From NCBI GenBank assembly GCA_031267645.1, contig JAIRYW010000019.1:1-35262 (forward strand): a stretch of DNA of 35,262 nt, in the 5' to 3' direction. Shown here in pieces: positions 16,556-26,681 of this stretch. Each line of letters opens with the position of its first letter. Within the stretch, counting starts at the first letter, position 1. The notes under the pieces were generated by a model that did not search any database, was not told where the DNA came from, and saw only the letters and a program-made list of their open reading frames with translations. A program made the translations under genes and the position numbers. Source of the DNA: Propionibacteriaceae bacterium. GTDB lineage: Bacteria; Actinomycetota; Actinomycetes; Propionibacteriales; Propionibacteriaceae.

Positions 16556-17365
16556 ATGGGCCAGAAGATCAACCCGATGGGCTTCCGTCTGGGCATTTCG
16601 ACCGACCACGTGTCACGTTGGTACGCCGACAAGCAGTACTCCGCCAACGTGGCCGAGGACGTCACGATCCGCCGCTTCCTGGCGCGCAACCTGGAACGGG
16701 CCGGCATCTCCTCGGTCGAGATCGAGCGACGGGGCGAGCGGGTCACGATCTATCTCTACGCCGCCCGTCCCGGCATCGTGATCGGGCGCAACGGGGCTGA
16801 GGCCGAGAAGGTCCGCAACCAGTTGGAGAAGCTGACCGGCAAGCAGGTCCAGCTCAACATCTTGGAAGTCAAGAACCCGGAGATCGACGCCCAACTGGTG
16901 GCCCAGGGCGTGGCCGAGCAGCTCGGCGCCCGAGTCGCCTTCCGGCGCGCCATGCGCAAGGCCCAGCAGTCGGCCATGCGGGGCGGCGCGATCGGCATCC
17001 GGATCCAGTGCTCGGGCCGTTTGGGCGGCGCCGAGATGAGCCGGTCCGAGTTCTACCGCGAGGGTCGCGTCCCCCTGCACACCCTGCGGGCCGACATCGA
17101 CTACGGCTTCTACGAGGCTCGCACCACCTTCGGCCGGATCGGCGTCAAGGTTTGGATCTACAAGGGCGACGTGGTCGGCACTCGGGCCGAACGGGCCGCC
17201 CAGAAGGCCGCCCGTCAGGCCAACCTGAGCCGTCAGCGGCCGGGTCGGAGGCCGGGTCGGTCGGATCGGCCGGATCGGCCCGAGCGGGGCGGTCGCCGTC
17301 GCGCCGAGGCCGCCGAGCCCAGGGCTGAGGCGCCGGCCGGTGCCACTGAGAACGCAGGAGCCTGA
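16556..17365 (+). CDS. rpsC: 30S ribosomal protein S3 with a basic C-terminal tail
   Basis: A 269-residue S3, part of the mRNA entry site with S4 and S5. The start [13 protein letters not shown] and the KH domain with its GRNG loop at 77-80 ([16 protein letters not shown]-type) are typical, followed by the C-terminal S3 domain ending near 211. Residues 212-269 form an Arg/Ala/Gly/Pro-rich tail, common in actinobacterial S3 but here encoded by a GATCGG-like repeating sequence. A tgagg sequence lies immediately before the ATG. rplP begins 2 bp after the stop. The extra tail is probably disordered and may contact rRNA. Confidence 0.96.
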   Translation: MGQKINPMGFRLGISTDHVSRWYADKQYSANVAEDVTIRRFLARNLERAGISSVEIERRGERVTIYLYAARPGIVIGRNGAEAEKVRNQLEKLTGKQVQLNILEVKNPEIDAQLVAQGVAEQLGARVAFRRAMRKAQQSAMRGGAIGIRIQCSGRLGGAEMSRSEFYREGRVPLHTLRADIDYGFYEARTTFGRIGVKVWIYKGDVVGTRAERAAQKAARQANLSRQRPGRRPGRSDRPDRPERGGRRRAEAAEPRAEAPAGATENAGA

Positions 17366-17367
17366 TC

Positions 17368-17787
17368 ATGTTGATTCCGCGGCGGCTCAAATTCCGCAAG
17401 CAACACCACCCCAAACGGGGGGGCCAGGCCAAGGGCGGCACCAAGCTGGCCTTCGGCGAGTTCGGCATCCAGGCCCTGGAGTCGAGCTACCTGACCAACC
17501 GTCAGATCGAGGCCGCCCGTATCGCCATGACCCGTCACATCCGTCGTGGCGGCAAGGTCTGGATCAACGTCTTCCCCGACCGCCCTCTGACCAAGAAGCC
17601 GGCCGAGACCCGGATGGGTTCGGGCAAGGGCTCGCCGGAGTGGTGGATCGTCAACGTCAAGCCGGGTCGCATCTTGTTCGAGTTGTCCGGCGTGGGCGAG
17701 GACGTGGCCCGCGAGGCCATGCGCCTGGCCATCCACAAACTGCCTTTCAAAGCGCGGTTCGTCAAGCGGGAAGCGGGTGAGATCTGA
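17368..17787 (+). CDS. rplP: 50S ribosomal protein L16
   Basis: A 139-residue L16 of standard length, which organises the A-site region of the large subunit. [14 protein letters not shown] and the long conserved centre ([20 protein letters not shown], then [14 protein letters not shown]) are diagnostic, and the C-terminal half carries [19 protein letters not shown] caggag ribosome binding site lies inside the end of rpsC. The TGA shares one base with the ATG of rpmC. The protein is complete with no extension, and its composition matches the neighbouring ribosomal genes. Confidence 0.97.
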   Translation: MLIPRRLKFRKQHHPKRGGQAKGGTKLAFGEFGIQALESSYLTNRQIEAARIAMTRHIRRGGKVWINVFPDRPLTKKPAETRMGSGKGSPEWWIVNVKPGRILFELSGVGEDVAREAMRLAIHKLPFKARFVKREAGEI

Positions 17788-18026
17788 TGGCGACCACATC
17801 AGCGACTGAGTTGCGCGCCATGAGCGGAGCCGACCTCAACGCTCGGGTCACCGAGTTGAAGAATGAGCTCTTCACCTTGCGTTTCGCGGCTCAGACCGGT
17901 CAGTTGGAGTCGCACGGGCGTTTGCGCACCGTGCGCAAGGACATCGCCCGGGTCTACACCGTCCTGCAGGAGCGCAGCCTCGGCATCGTGCCCGATCCCG
18001 ACGAAGTAGGGGAGAGTCAAGAATGA
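17787..18026 (+). CDS. rpmC: 50S ribosomal protein L29
   Basis: A 79-residue L29, a small two-helix protein near the tunnel exit that contacts L23. The [21 protein letters not shown] and [20 protein letters not shown]-type segments followed by [15 protein letters not shown] are diagnostic. The ATG overlaps the rplP stop by one base, and the ribosome binding site is the gggtgag inside rplP. Its own stop overlaps the rpsQ ATG by four bases. The chain L16-L29-S17 is thus tightly coupled. The last ten residues ([11 protein letters not shown]) form a short acidic tail of no known importance. Confidence 0.96.
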   Translation: MATTSATELRAMSGADLNARVTELKNELFTLRFAAQTGQLESHGRLRTVRKDIARVYTVLQERSLGIVPDPDEVGESQE

Positions 18027-18286
18027 GTCAGTCCGAACGCGGCGGCCGCAAGGTCCGCGAGGGCGTGGTGGTGTCCGACAAGATGGACAAGACCGTGGTG
18101 GTGACGGTGGAGGACCGGGTCAAGCACCCCCTCTACGGCAAGGTCATGACCCGGACCGAGCGTCTCAAGGTGCACGACGAAGCCAATCAGGCCGGTCTGG
18201 GCGACCGCGTCAAAGTGATGGAGACCCGTCCGCTGTCCGCCACCAAGCGTTGGCGGCTGGTCGAGATCGTCGAAAAGGCCAAGTAA
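18023..18286 (+). CDS. rpsQ: 30S ribosomal protein S17
   Basis: An 87-residue S17, a primary 16S rRNA binder of the OB-fold type. [22 protein letters not shown] and [19 protein letters not shown] are diagnostic, as is the final [19 protein letters not shown]. The ATG overlaps the rpmC stop in ATGA, and a ggggag ribosome binding site lies inside rpmC. It is the last gene of the S10 part. An 85-bp gap with a stem-loop separates it from rplN, exactly where the S10 and spc operons divide in E. coli. The product is complete, without extensions. Confidence 0.97.
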   Translation: MSQSERGGRKVREGVVVSDKMDKTVVVTVEDRVKHPLYGKVMTRTERLKVHDEANQAGLGDRVKVMETRPLSATKRWRLVEIVEKAK

Positions 18287-18287
18287 C

Positions 18288-18307
18288 CCCGTCCCCCGCC
18301 CGACGGG
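18288..18307 (+). terminator. Stem-loop at the S10/spc operon boundary
   Basis: CCCGTC and GACGGG form a 6-bp stem around an 8-nt loop directly after the rpsQ stop. There is no T-run, so it is more likely a pause, an attenuator or an RNA-processing site than a full terminator. The rest of the 85-bp gap holds no clear promoter. Confidence 0.4.
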
Positions 18308-18371
18308 AGACAACCGGAATCGATGTCCTGACAGGCCCCCAGCGGGGAACCGGCCGGACCAAGGAGAAGAG

Positions 18372-18740
18372 ATGATCCAGCAGGAGTCGCGACTGAAAGT
18401 CGCCGACAACACCGGAGCCAAGGAGATCTTGTGCATCCGGGTGCTCGGCGGCTCCAAGCGTCGCTATGCCTACGTCGGCGACACCATCGTTGCCACCGTC
18501 AAGGACGCCATCCCGGGTGGCAACGTCAAAAAGGGCGAGGTCGTCAAAGCCGTCGTGGTGCGCACCGCCAAGGCGCATCGGCGGGTCGATGGCTCGTACA
18601 TCCGTTTCGACGAGAACGCGGCCGTGATTCTGCGCAGCGACGGCGAGCCCCGGGGCACCCGCATCTTCGGCCCGGTGGCGCGCGAGTTGCGCGAGAAGCG
18701 GTTCATGCGCATCGTCTCTCTGGCCCCCGAGGTGATCTGA
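18372..18740 (+). CDS. rplN: 50S ribosomal protein L14
   Basis: A 122-residue L14 of exactly standard length, located at the subunit interface and the RsfS binding site in the family. [19 protein letters not shown] and [14 protein letters not shown] are diagnostic, and the segment [30 protein letters not shown] is typical. An aggaga ribosome binding site precedes the ATG. It opens the spc part of the cluster after an 85-bp gap, and rplX begins one base after its stop. Nothing is missing or added relative to the family. Confidence 0.97.
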   Translation: MIQQESRLKVADNTGAKEILCIRVLGGSKRRYAYVGDTIVATVKDAIPGGNVKKGEVVKAVVVRTAKAHRRVDGSYIRFDENAAVILRSDGEPRGTRIFGPVARELREKRFMRIVSLAPEVI

Positions 18741-18741
18741 C

Positions 18742-19116
18742 ATGGCCAAGCTGCACGTCAAGAAGGGTGACCGAGTCAAGGTCATCGCTGGCAAGGACAA
18801 GGGCACCGTGGGCGAGATCATCGCCGTCGACCCGGAGAGCCAGCGCGTCACCGTCAGTGGCGTCAACATCGTCAAGCGCCACCGCAAGGACCAGCCGGAC
18901 GGCTCCGGCCGCAACGTCGTCAAGGGTGGCATCATCAGCTTCGAGGCTCCCATCCACGTCTCCAACGTCGCTCTGGTGGTTCGCCACGAGGGCAAGGAGG
19001 TCGTCACCCGGGTGGGCTACGAACGGCAGCCAGCCACCAAGCGGCGCCGGGACGGCTCGGAGTACGAGAGCACGCGGTCGGTTCGGATCGCGCGCAAGAC
19101 CGGGAAGGAGATCTGA
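18742..19116 (+). CDS. rplX: 50S ribosomal protein L24
   Basis: A 124-residue L24, an assembly initiator at the tunnel exit. The KOW motif near the start ([20 protein letters not shown]) and [13 protein letters not shown] are diagnostic. The protein is slightly longer than the 104-residue E. coli form, as in many actinobacteria. The ATG is one base after the rplN stop, and a gaggtg ribosome binding site lies inside rplN. The TGA shares one base with the rplE ATG, continuing the tight chain of overlaps. The C-terminal [17 protein letters not shown] matches the usual end of the family. Confidence 0.96.
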   Translation: MAKLHVKKGDRVKVIAGKDKGTVGEIIAVDPESQRVTVSGVNIVKRHRKDQPDGSGRNVVKGGIISFEAPIHVSNVALVVRHEGKEVVTRVGYERQPATKRRRDGSEYESTRSVRIARKTGKEI

Positions 19117-19748
19117 TGGCCGAGCAGAAGACGCTGCCGCGTCTGAAGCAGCGCTACCGGGAAGAGATCGCCCCGGCTCTGCACCAAGAGTTCGACTACG
19201 ACAACGTCATGCGCATCCCTGGCCTGGTCAAGATCGTGGTCAACATGGGTGTGGGCGAAGCCGCCCGCGACTCCAAGATCATCGACGCGGCGGTGGCCGA
19301 CCTGGCTCAGATCACCGGTCAGAAGCCGCAGGTGACCAAGGCCCGCAAGTCGATCGCCCAGTTCAAACTGCGCGAGGGCATGCCGATCGGCTGCCACGTC
19401 ACTCTGCGCGGCGACCGCATGTGGGAGTTCGCCGACCGGCTGCTCTCCTTGGCCCTGCCTCGGATCCGCGACTTCCGGGGGCTGAGCCCGCGCCAGTTCG
19501 ACGGCCGTGGCAACTACACCTTTGGGCTGACCGAGCAGGTCATGTTCCATGAGATCAACCAAGACAAGATCGACCGCCTGCGCGGCATGGACATCACCTT
19601 CGTGACCTCGGCCGAGACCGACCCGGAAGGACGGGCTCTGCTCAGGCGGCTCGGTTTCCCCTTCCAGACCGACGAAGCCGCCGCGGCCGCGGCGGCCCAG
19701 AAGCAGCCGAAGAAGCGGACTCGTCCGACCGGCAAGAAGAAGAGATGA
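19116..19748 (+). CDS. rplE: 50S ribosomal protein L5 with a short Ala/Lys tail
   Basis: A 210-residue L5, which binds 5S rRNA and contacts P-site t[36 protein letters not shown] and [20 protein letters not shown] are diagnostic, and the [13 protein letters not shown]-like ending is normal up to about residue 184. The remaining 25 residues are Ala then Lys/Arg rich and form an added basic tail. The ATG overlaps the rplX stop by one base, with gggaaggag just before it. rpsN follows 14 bp downstream. The tail fits the trend of extra disordered ends on several ribosomal proteins in this window. Confidence 0.96.
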   Translation: MAEQKTLPRLKQRYREEIAPALHQEFDYDNVMRIPGLVKIVVNMGVGEAARDSKIIDAAVADLAQITGQKPQVTKARKSIAQFKLREGMPIGCHVTLRGDRMWEFADRLLSLALPRIRDFRGLSPRQFDGRGNYTFGLTEQVMFHEINQDKIDRLRGMDITFVTSAETDPEGRALLRRLGFPFQTDEAAAAAAAQKQPKKRTRPTGKKKR

Positions 19749-19762
19749 GCTAGGGAGACACC

Positions 19763-19948
19763 GTGGCGACAACAGCGATCAAGGTCAAGCAGTCCCGCAA
19801 GCCGAAGTTCAAGGTGCGGTCTTACACCCGCTGCCAGCGTTGTGGCAGGCCCAAGTCGGTCTACCGCAAGTTCGGCCTGTGCCGGATCTGCCTGCGCACC
19901 ATGGCGCACCGAGGCGAACTGCCCGGAGTGACGAAGTCCTCCTGGTGA
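19763..19948 (+). CDS. rpsN: 30S ribosomal protein S14, zinc type (type Z)
   Basis: A 61-residue S14 of the short zinc-binding form. The zinc ligands are C24, C27, C40 and C43 in two CxxC pairs, with [18 protein letters not shown] as the diagnostic block, and the C-terminus GVTKSSW is typical. It starts with GTG, preceded by tagggaga. S14 helps assemble the 30S head. Many high-GC actinobacteria also carry a zinc-free S14 elsewhere that replaces this one under zinc starvation; this window does not show one. A 79-bp gap follows before rpsH, longer than most gaps in the cluster. Confidence 0.97.
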   Translation: MATTAIKVKQSRKPKFKVRSYTRCQRCGRPKSVYRKFGLCRICLRTMAHRGELPGVTKSSW

Positions 19949-20027
19949 CACCCCTGCTCCCGAACTCCCATCCACCTCAGCAGGTCCGCCCCGGGCGGAA
20001 ACCGCTGCGAGAAAGAGGCTTGAAGCC

Positions 20028-20435
20028 ATGACCATGACCGATCCCATCGCGGACATGCTGACCCGCTTGCGCAACGCCAATCAGGCGTACCATGAGTCGA
20101 CCTCGATGCCGCACTCCAAGATCAAGGTCGGCATCGCCCAGATTCTCAAGCGCGAGGGCTACATCGCCGAGTACCAGGTGGCCGACGCGCCAGCTGGCGG
20201 AGTGGGCCAGACGCTGACCGTGACCTTGAAATACGGTCGCAACCGCGAGCGCGCCATCGCCGGCCTGCGCCGCATCTCCAAGCCCGGCTTGCGCGTCTAC
20301 GCCAAGTCGACCGGGCTGCCCAAGGTGCTGGGCGGCTTGGGCGTCGCCATCATCTCGACCAGCCAAGGTCTGATGACGGACAAGGAAGCCAATCACAAGT
20401 CAGTCGGCGGGGAAGTCCTCGCCTACGTCTGGTGA
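20028..20435 (+). CDS. rpsH: 30S ribosomal protein S8
   Basis: A 135-residue S8, a primary 16S rRNA binder of the 30S body and, in E. coli, the repressor of the spc operon. [19 protein letters not shown] at the start and the ending [20 protein letters not shown], then GGEVLAYVW, are diagnostic. Two ATGs two codons apart are possible (20028 and 20034). The first is used, with gagaaagagg nearby upstream. The preceding 79-bp gap has no clear promoter. Length and composition are ordinary. rplF begins 15 bp after the stop. Confidence 0.97.
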   Translation: MTMTDPIADMLTRLRNANQAYHESTSMPHSKIKVGIAQILKREGYIAEYQVADAPAGGVGQTLTVTLKYGRNRERAIAGLRRISKPGLRVYAKSTGLPKVLGGLGVAIISTSQGLMTDKEANHKSVGGEVLAYVW

Positions 20436-20450
20436 GCCGGAGGGATTGAC

Positions 20451-20993
20451 ATGTCACGTATTGGAAAGATGCCGATCCCGGTTCCGGCCGGTGTCCAGGT
20501 CGACACACAGGGCCGGACCGTCACGGTGACCGGGCCCAAGGGGACCCTCAGCCACACCATCGCCGAGCCCATCACGGTCGAACGGGGCGAGACGGGCGAA
20601 CTGCTGGTGCTCCGGCCCGACGACGAGCGGGTCTCGCGTTCGCTGCACGGCCTGACCCGGACCCTGATCGCCAACATGGTGACCGGTGTGACGGACGGTT
20701 ACGAGAAGAAGCTCGAGATCGTCGGCGTCGGCTACCGCGTCAATCTGAAGAGCCCGACCGAGTTGGAGTTCGCCCTCGGCTTCTCCCACCCGGTCCTGGT
20801 CGGCGCTCCGGACGGCATCACCTTCAACGTCGAGACGCAGACCCGTTTCTCCGTCATCGGCATCGACAAGCAGGCCGTCGGCGAAGTGGCGGCCAACATC
20901 CGTAAGATCCGTAAGCCGGAGCCCTACAAGGGCAAGGGCGTGCGTTACGCCGGCGAACAGGTCCGCCGCAAGGTTGGAAAGGCTGGTAAGTGA
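20451..20993 (+). CDS. rplF: 50S ribosomal protein L6
   Basis: A 180-residue L6, near the GTPase-associated centre and the sarcin-ricin loop. [17 protein letters not shown] and [10 protein letters not shown] open two repeated domains, and the ending [24 protein letters not shown] (read in parts) is diagnostic. A ccggaggg ribosome binding site lies before the ATG. The TGA overlaps the next gene, rplR, by one base at its ATG (or four if the GTG is used). There are no inserts. The gene is normal in length and position for an spc operon. Confidence 0.97.
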   Translation: MSRIGKMPIPVPAGVQVDTQGRTVTVTGPKGTLSHTIAEPITVERGETGELLVLRPDDERVSRSLHGLTRTLIANMVTGVTDGYEKKLEIVGVGYRVNLKSPTELEFALGFSHPVLVGAPDGITFNVETQTRFSVIGIDKQAVGEVAANIRKIRKPEPYKGKGVRYAGEQVRRKVGKAGK

Positions 20994-21376
20994 TGGCCAT
21001 CAAATTGCGTGTGCCCAAGACCACGGCCGACCGTCAAGCCGCTCGGCTGCGGCGGCAGTCGCGTGGGCGCAAGACGATCGTCGGCACCCCCGAACGGCCC
21101 CGTCTGGTCGTCACCAAGTCCAGCCGCCACATGGTGGCCCAGGTGATCGACGACTCCCTCGGGCGCACCTTGGTGTCGGCTTCGACCCTGGAAGCCGACC
21201 TGCGGTCGGCCGACGGCGACAAGTCGGCCAAGGCCAAGCAGGTGGGCGAATTGGTCGGCCAGCGGGCCCGCCAAGCCGGCATCACCCAGGTGGTCTTCGA
21301 CCGCGCTGGTCATAAGTATCACGGCCGCGTCGCCGCCTTGGCCGAGGGCGCGCGGTCGGCTGGACTCGGGTTCTGA
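20993..21376 (+). CDS. rplR: 50S ribosomal protein L18
   Basis: A 127-residue L18, which brings 5S rRNA to the large subunit with L5. [24 protein letters not shown] and LVSASTLE followed by [20 protein letters not shown] are diagnostic. The ATG at 20993 gives MAIKLRVPK, matching how the family begins in actinobacteria. The GTG three bases earlier (20990) is also possible and would be better spaced from the ggaaagg upstream; the difference is one residue. The gene overlaps the rplF stop. rpsE follows 15 bp downstream. Confidence 0.96.
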   Translation: MAIKLRVPKTTADRQAARLRRQSRGRKTIVGTPERPRLVVTKSSRHMVAQVIDDSLGRTLVSASTLEADLRSADGDKSAKAKQVGELVGQRARQAGITQVVFDRAGHKYHGRVAALAEGARSAGLGF

Positions 21377-21391
21377 CGGAAAGGGAACAAC

Positions 21392-22018
21392 ATGCCGATT
21401 AGTGGAACCCAGCGTCGAGGCGGAACCGGCGGCGGCGGCGGTGAACGTCGCGGTCGCGACGACCGGCGCGGCGGCCAGGGCCAGGCCGAGGCGCCCAAGA
21501 GCAATTATCTAGAGCGCGTGGTGGCGATCAACCGAGTGGCCAAAGTGGTCCAGGGCGGACGTCGCTTCGGCTTCACCGCTTTGGTCGTGGTGGGCGACGG
21601 CGAAGGCATGGTCGGCGTCGGCTACGGCAAGGCCAAGGAAGTTCCGGCCGCCATCGCCAAGGGCGTCGAAGAGGCCAAGAAGCACTTCTTCCGGGTGCCC
21701 CGCATCCTGGGCACCATCCCGCATCCGGTCCAAGGCGAGGCCGCCGCCGGAGTGGTCCTGTTGCGCCCGGCTTCGCCCGGCACCGGCGTCATCGCCGGCG
21801 GCTCGGCCCGGGCCGTGTTGGAATGCGCCGGCGTGCACGACGTCTTGGCCAAGTCGCTCGGCTCGCCCAACGCCATCAACGTCGTCCACGCCACCGTGGC
21901 GGCCCTGCAGAGCTTGGAAGAGCCGGAGCAGGTGGCCCGTCGCCGCGGCCTGCCGGTCGAGGACGTGGCTCCGGCCGCTTTGCTGCGGGCCAGCCGCCAA
22001 AGCCAAGGAGGTCACTGA
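21392..22018 (+). CDS. rpsE: 30S ribosomal protein S5
   Basis: A 208-residue S5, important for decoding accuracy and mRNA unwinding with S3 and S4. The double-stranded-RNA-binding-like N-domain ([29 protein letters not shown]-type, from about 35) and the C-domain with [29 protein letters not shown] are intact. The first 33 residues are Gly/Arg rich and flexible, as is common in actinobacteria. A gaaaggga ribosome binding site precedes the ATG. The perfect AAGGAGGT ribosome binding site of the next gene (22005-22012) lies inside its last codons. rpmD begins one base after the stop. Confidence 0.97.
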   Translation: MPISGTQRRGGTGGGGGERRGRDDRRGGQGQAEAPKSNYLERVVAINRVAKVVQGGRRFGFTALVVVGDGEGMVGVGYGKAKEVPAAIAKGVEEAKKHFFRVPRILGTIPHPVQGEAAAGVVLLRPASPGTGVIAGGSARAVLECAGVHDVLAKSLGSPNAINVVHATVAALQSLEEPEQVARRRGLPVEDVAPAALLRASRQSQGGH

Positions 22019-22019
22019 C

Positions 22020-22202
22020 ATGGCACAACTGGCCATCACCCAGATCAAGTCCGGCATCTCCCAGCACCAGAACCACCGCGACACCTTGCGTAGTCTGGGT
22101 TTGAAGAGGATCGGCCATTCGGTCATCAAAGAAGACACCCGTCAGGTGCAGGGCATGGTTCGGACCGTGTCCCACCTGGTCCGGGTCGAGGAGGTCAAGT
22201 AG
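22020..22202 (+). CDS. rpmD: 50S ribosomal protein L30
   Basis: A 60-residue L30 of standard length. [25 protein letters not shown]-type N-terminal half and the ending [15 protein letters not shown] are diagnostic. Its AAGGAGGT ribosome binding site, the strongest in the window, sits 7 nt before the ATG inside the end of rpsE. rplO follows after 2 bp. L30 is a small peripheral protein of the large subunit and is missing in some bacteria; here it is present and complete. Confidence 0.97.
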   Translation: MAQLAITQIKSGISQHQNHRDTLRSLGLKRIGHSVIKEDTRQVQGMVRTVSHLVRVEEVK

Positions 22203-22204
22203 CC

Positions 22205-22642
22205 ATGGCGTTGCAGGTCCATCACCTTCGCCCCGCCCCCGGCGCCCACCAGCCCAAGACCCGAGTGGGCCGGGGCGAGGCCAGCAAGGGCAAGACGGCC
22301 GGCCGCGGCACCAAGGGCACCGGGGCGCGTAAGAACGTGCCGGAGAACTTCGAGGGCGGCCAGATGCCGCTGCACATGCGGCTGCCCAAGTTGAAGGGGT
22401 TCAAGAACCCCTTCCGGGTCGAATACCAGGTCGTCAACCTGGCCAAGCTGGCCCAGCTCTATCCCGAGGGCGGTCCGGTCACGACCGGCGACCTGGTGGC
22501 CAAGGGGGCCGCTCGGGACGGCCTGATCAAGATCCTGGGGGACGGCCAACTGACGGTCGCGCTGCAGGTCTCCGCTCACGCCTTCTCGGCCTCGGCCAAA
22601 GCCAAGATCGAGCAGGCCGGCGGTACGATCGAACAGTTGTAG
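22205..22642 (+). CDS. rplO: 50S ribosomal protein L15
   Basis: A 145-residue L15, which helps late large-subunit assembly. [31 protein letters not shown]-like N-terminus, the [22 protein letters not shown] block (read in parts) and the ending [17 protein letters not shown] are diagnostic. The gene starts 2 bp after rpmD, and gaggt inside rpmD can serve as ribosome binding site. It is the last ribosomal gene before secY, with a 59-bp gap that holds GC-rich sequence but no firm promoter. Length is normal. Confidence 0.97.
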   Translation: MALQVHHLRPAPGAHQPKTRVGRGEASKGKTAGRGTKGTGARKNVPENFEGGQMPLHMRLPKLKGFKNPFRVEYQVVNLAKLAQLYPEGGPVTTGDLVAKGAARDGLIKILGDGQLTVALQVSAHAFSASAKAKIEQAGGTIEQL

Positions 22643-22701
22643 TCGAGCTAGCGCCGCGGCCGGAGGCCGACGGCGCGGGTCGCGAGTGAGGAGTTCGAAG
22701 G

Positions 22702-24015
<1,314 letters not shown>

Positions 24016-24057
24016 CCGTCCGGCCGGCCCGTCACGGCGGCCGGTCGAGCCATGGCG

Positions 24058-24063
24058 TAACGT
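24058..24063 (+). promoter_or_regulatory. Possible -10 box (TAACGT) for adk-map
   Basis: TAACGT fits TANNNT and lies in the 105-bp secY-adk gap, 57 bases before the adk ATG. No -35 match was seen, so this is a weak call. A GGAAGG ribosome binding site follows near 24103-24108. Confidence 0.25.
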
Positions 24064-24120
24064 GGGGACGCGCGGCCGCGCTTCAGCCGGCCTGAATCCA
24101 AAGGGAAGGAATCCTGACTC

Positions 24121-24699
24121 ATGCGCATGCTCATCATGGGCCCGCCCGGGGCCGGCAAGGGCACCCAGGGCGTCGAGATCGCCCGCCACTACGGCGTTCC
24201 GGCCATCTCCACCGGCGCCATCTTCCGCTCCAACGTCGAGCGGGGGACCGAGCTGGGCTTGGTGGTCGGCCAATTGATGGCCAAGGGCGAGTACGTGCCG
24301 GACGAGGTCACGATCAAGATCGTGGCCCAGCGCCTGGCCGAGCCCGACGCGGCGGCCGGTTTCCTGCTGGACGGCTTCCCTCGCACGGTGCCCCAGGCCG
24401 AGGCTCTGGACCTGTTGCTGGCTGAGGCCGGCGGGCCGTTGCAGGCCGTCCTGTCCTTGTTGGTGGAGACGGAGACTTTGGTGGCCCGGATGCTGAAGCG
24501 GGCCGAGATCGAACATCGGGCGGACGACAACGAAGACGCCATCCGGCGTCGTTTCGAGGTCTACCAGGCCGAGACCGCCCCCCTGCTGGACCGTTACAGC
24601 GGCCAGGGCCTGTTGGTCGAGGTCGACGGCGTCGGCGCGGTCGACCAGGTGACGGCGCGCTGCGCCGCCGCTTTGGACGCCAAAGTCCAAGGGCGGTGA
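24121..24699 (+). CDS. adk: Adenylate kinase (short-LID form)
   Basis: Adenylate kinase (2 ADP to ATP + AMP), 192 residues. The P-loop GPPGAGKGT is at 7-15. Other family signatures are ISTGAIFRSNVERGTELG in the AMP-binding region, FLLDGFPRTVPQAEALD, and the RADDNEDAIRRRFEVY block. The LID domain is short, without the extra segment or zinc cysteines of long forms, as usual in actinobacteria. GGAAGG precedes the ATG. The TGA overlaps the GTG of map by four bases, implying coupled translation. No odd residues are seen in the catalytic motifs. Confidence 0.97.
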   Translation: MRMLIMGPPGAGKGTQGVEIARHYGVPAISTGAIFRSNVERGTELGLVVGQLMAKGEYVPDEVTIKIVAQRLAEPDAAAGFLLDGFPRTVPQAEALDLLLAEAGGPLQAVLSLLVETETLVARMLKRAEIEHRADDNEDAIRRRFEVYQAETAPLLDRYSGQGLLVEVDGVGAVDQVTARCAAALDAKVQGR

Positions 24700-25541
24700 C
24701 CGACCGCTGGAAGGTCGAGCTGAAGAGCGTCGACCAACTACGGCGGATGCGACTGGCCGGCCTGGTCGTGGCGAAGGCCCTGGCGGCCATGGCGGAAGCC
24801 TGTCGGCCCGGTTTGACCACGGCCGAGCTAGATCTGCTGGCGACTGAGATCCTGGCCCGCCACCGGGCCACCTCGTCCTTCCTGGGCTATGCCCCGGACT
24901 GGGGCGGCCAGCCCTACCCGGGCGTGGTCTGCGTCTCCATCAACCAGGAGGTGGTGCACGGCCTGCCCTCGCCCGAGCGGGTCTTGGCGGCCGGCGACCT
25001 GGTCTCGATCGACTTCGGCGCGGTGGTGGACGGTTGGCACGGCGACGCCGCCCTGACGGTCGAGGTCGGCCCGGTCTCGCCGGCGGCGGCCCGCCTCAAC
25101 CAGGCCACCCGGCAGGCCCTCTGGGCCGGTCTGGCGGCCGCCCGGCTGGGCGGGCGGGTGAGTGACATCTCAGCCGCCGTGGAGCGTTCGGTGCGTTCTC
25201 AGCCGGAGCGTTACGGCATCGTGCGCGACTGCACCGGCCACGGCATCGGCTCGGCCATGCACCAAGATCCCGACGTGCCCAATTACGGCCGCCCGGGCCG
25301 CGGCCCGGGCGTGGTCGAGGGGCTGTGTTTGGCGATCGAGCCGATGTTGACCCTAGGCTCGCGGCGCACCACGGTGTTGGAGGACGGCTGGACCCTGGTG
25401 ACGGCGGACGGCTCTTGGAGCGCCCACTGGGAGCACACCATGACCGTGACCAAGCACGGACTGTGGGTTTTGACCGCCTTGGACGGCGGCGAGGCCGAGT
25501 TGAACCGGCTCGGCCTGCCCTTCGGCCCGCTGTCGGACTGA
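24696..25541 (+). CDS. map: Methionine aminopeptidase, type I
   Basis: A 281-residue enzyme that removes the initiator methionine from new proteins. All five metal ligands of the pita-bread fold can be placed: D106 (SIDFG), D117 (HGDAAL), H182 (GHGIG), E215 (AIEPM) and E246 (AHWEHT). The catalytic histidine is H89 (VVHGLP). The start is GTG overlapping the adk stop by four bases. It ends the spc part of the cluster; the next gene is convergent. In most actinobacteria infA would follow soon after map, but here a glycerol block intervenes. The last 20 residues are slightly longer than the minimal form. Confidence 0.96.
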   Translation: MTDRWKVELKSVDQLRRMRLAGLVVAKALAAMAEACRPGLTTAELDLLATEILARHRATSSFLGYAPDWGGQPYPGVVCVSINQEVVHGLPSPERVLAAGDLVSIDFGAVVDGWHGDAALTVEVGPVSPAAARLNQATRQALWAGLAAARLGGRVSDISAAVERSVRSQPERYGIVRDCTGHGIGSAMHQDPDVPNYGRPGRGPGVVEGLCLAIEPMLTLGSRRTTVLEDGWTLVTADGSWSAHWEHTMTVTKHGLWVLTALDGGEAELNRLGLPFGPLSD

Positions 25542-25636
25542 CCGGAGACCGGGTCGGCCAGCGGTCGAGCCGGCCGTCGGCGGGATCGCCCGCGCCTGGG
25601 CTGGGCCGTCGGCCGATCGGGTCCGCTCGATCGGCT

Positions 25637-25659
25637 GGTCCGCGCGGCGACCGCGGACC
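25637..25659 (+). terminator. Possible two-way terminator between map and the regulator gene
   Basis: GGTCCGCG and CGCGGACC form a perfect 8-bp stem with a 7-nt loop. Nearby GGGG-TTCG-CCCC (25690-25701) is a short stem with a stable UUCG tetraloop. They lie in the 189-bp gap between two convergent genes, the right place for termination, although no T-run exists. The rest of the gap is GC-rich sequence without a gene. Confidence 0.45.
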
Positions 25660-25730
25660 GCTCAAGCGGCCGTCGGCCAGCCGCGGCGGGGGGTTCGCCC
25701 CACTGGTCGCCGATGGCCCCTGAGAGGCCC

Positions 25731-26681
25731 TCAGAGCCGTTCTAAGACGGCGTGGGCGGTGGTGTCGTCGCAGATCAAGTCGGTCATGGTCTTGGCCCGC
25801 AGAGCCCCCAGCAGGGCCGAGGCCCGGGAGGGGTCGGCCACCACCCCGATGCGGACCGGGATGCGTTGCATGTCGGCCGGGGTCAAGCCGGTGGCGCGGC
25901 TGTTCAAGGCGATGTCGGCGAAGGAGCCGTCCTCCCGCAGCAAGACGGTGCAGACGTCGCCCACCACCCCGTCGGCTACGGCCTGGGCCATGTCCTCGGG
26001 CTCGACGTAGCCGGCCGAGTAGACGTGGGAGGGCACCCGGCCGTGGATGGCCCCGATGCCGAAGATGGCCAGGTCGAGCCGGTTCTGGTAGTCGATGACG
26101 GCCCGGACCGAGCGTTCCCGCCACATCGCCTGCTTGGTGGCGGCGTAGTCGAAGAAGGCCGGCACCGGGAAGTGGATGACCCGGGCGTCGAAGGCCTCGC
26201 CCAGCGGCTGCAGGACGGTGCCGACGTAGAAGGCGGAGGTGTCCTGGGCGTTGTTGCCGCCGTTCATCTGGACGATGAAGGCGTCGCGCAGGGGCCGGCG
26301 CTCGACGTAGCGCACCGTGTTGGCCATGGTCATGCCCCAGGCCACGCCGATCAGCGAGCCGTCCGAGACTGACTCGGCCAAGAGCGAGGCGGCCAGTCGG
26401 CAGACTCGTTCCAAGCGGGCCGAGATGGGGGCGGAGTCGCCCACCGAGACCAGATGGACGGTGACGCCGAAGGCGTCGGTCAGAGCCCGGGCCACCGGCG
26501 AGCGGGAGCCCACCTCCGAGGCCAGCGAGATCCGTACGATGCCGGAACGACGGGCCTCCGCCAATAGGCGTGAGACCGATGAGCGTGAGACCTGCAGGTG
26601 TCGAGCGATCGACTCCATGGTCTCGTTGTGGATGTAGTACCGGATTGAAGCCTCGTACATCTCTTCGTAGCGCGCGTGCAT
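25731..26681 (-). CDS. SorC/DeoR-type sugar-binding transcriptional regulator, probably of the glycerol genes
   Basis: A 316-residue regulator. A helix-turn-helix lies at about 19-45 (NETMESIARHLQVSRSSVSRLL-type), followed by a large effector domain typical of the SorC family, in which phosphorylated sugars are sensed. The domain carries LIGVAWGMTMANTV, FGIGAIHG and GVVGDVCTVLL. The ATG at 26681 is chosen because ggagg lies about 5 nt upstream; the longer GTG frame from 26702 has no such site. It is divergent from glpF-glpK. Control of those genes by a glycerol-derived phosphate is inferred from position only. A different target cannot be excluded. Confidence 0.88.
   Translation of the reverse strand: MHARYEEMYEASIRYYIHNETMESIARHLQVSRSSVSRLLAEARRSGIVRISLASEVGSRSPVARALTDAFGVTVHLVSVGDSAPISARLERVCRLAASLLAESVSDGSLIGVAWGMTMANTVRYVERRPLRDAFIVQMNGGNNAQDTSAFYVGTVLQPLGEAFDARVIHFPVPAFFDYAATKQAMWRERSVRAVIDYQNRLDLAIFGIGAIHGRVPSHVYSAGYVEPEDMAQAVADGVVGDVCTVLLREDGSFADIALNSRATGLTPADMQRIPVRIGVVADPSRASALLGALRAKTMTDLICDDTTAHAVLERL

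Noticed and set aside
25542-25730. Possible small gene between map and the regulator
   Set aside because: Open frames here are GC-bias artefacts without a ribosome binding site. The region is better explained as hairpins between convergent genes.
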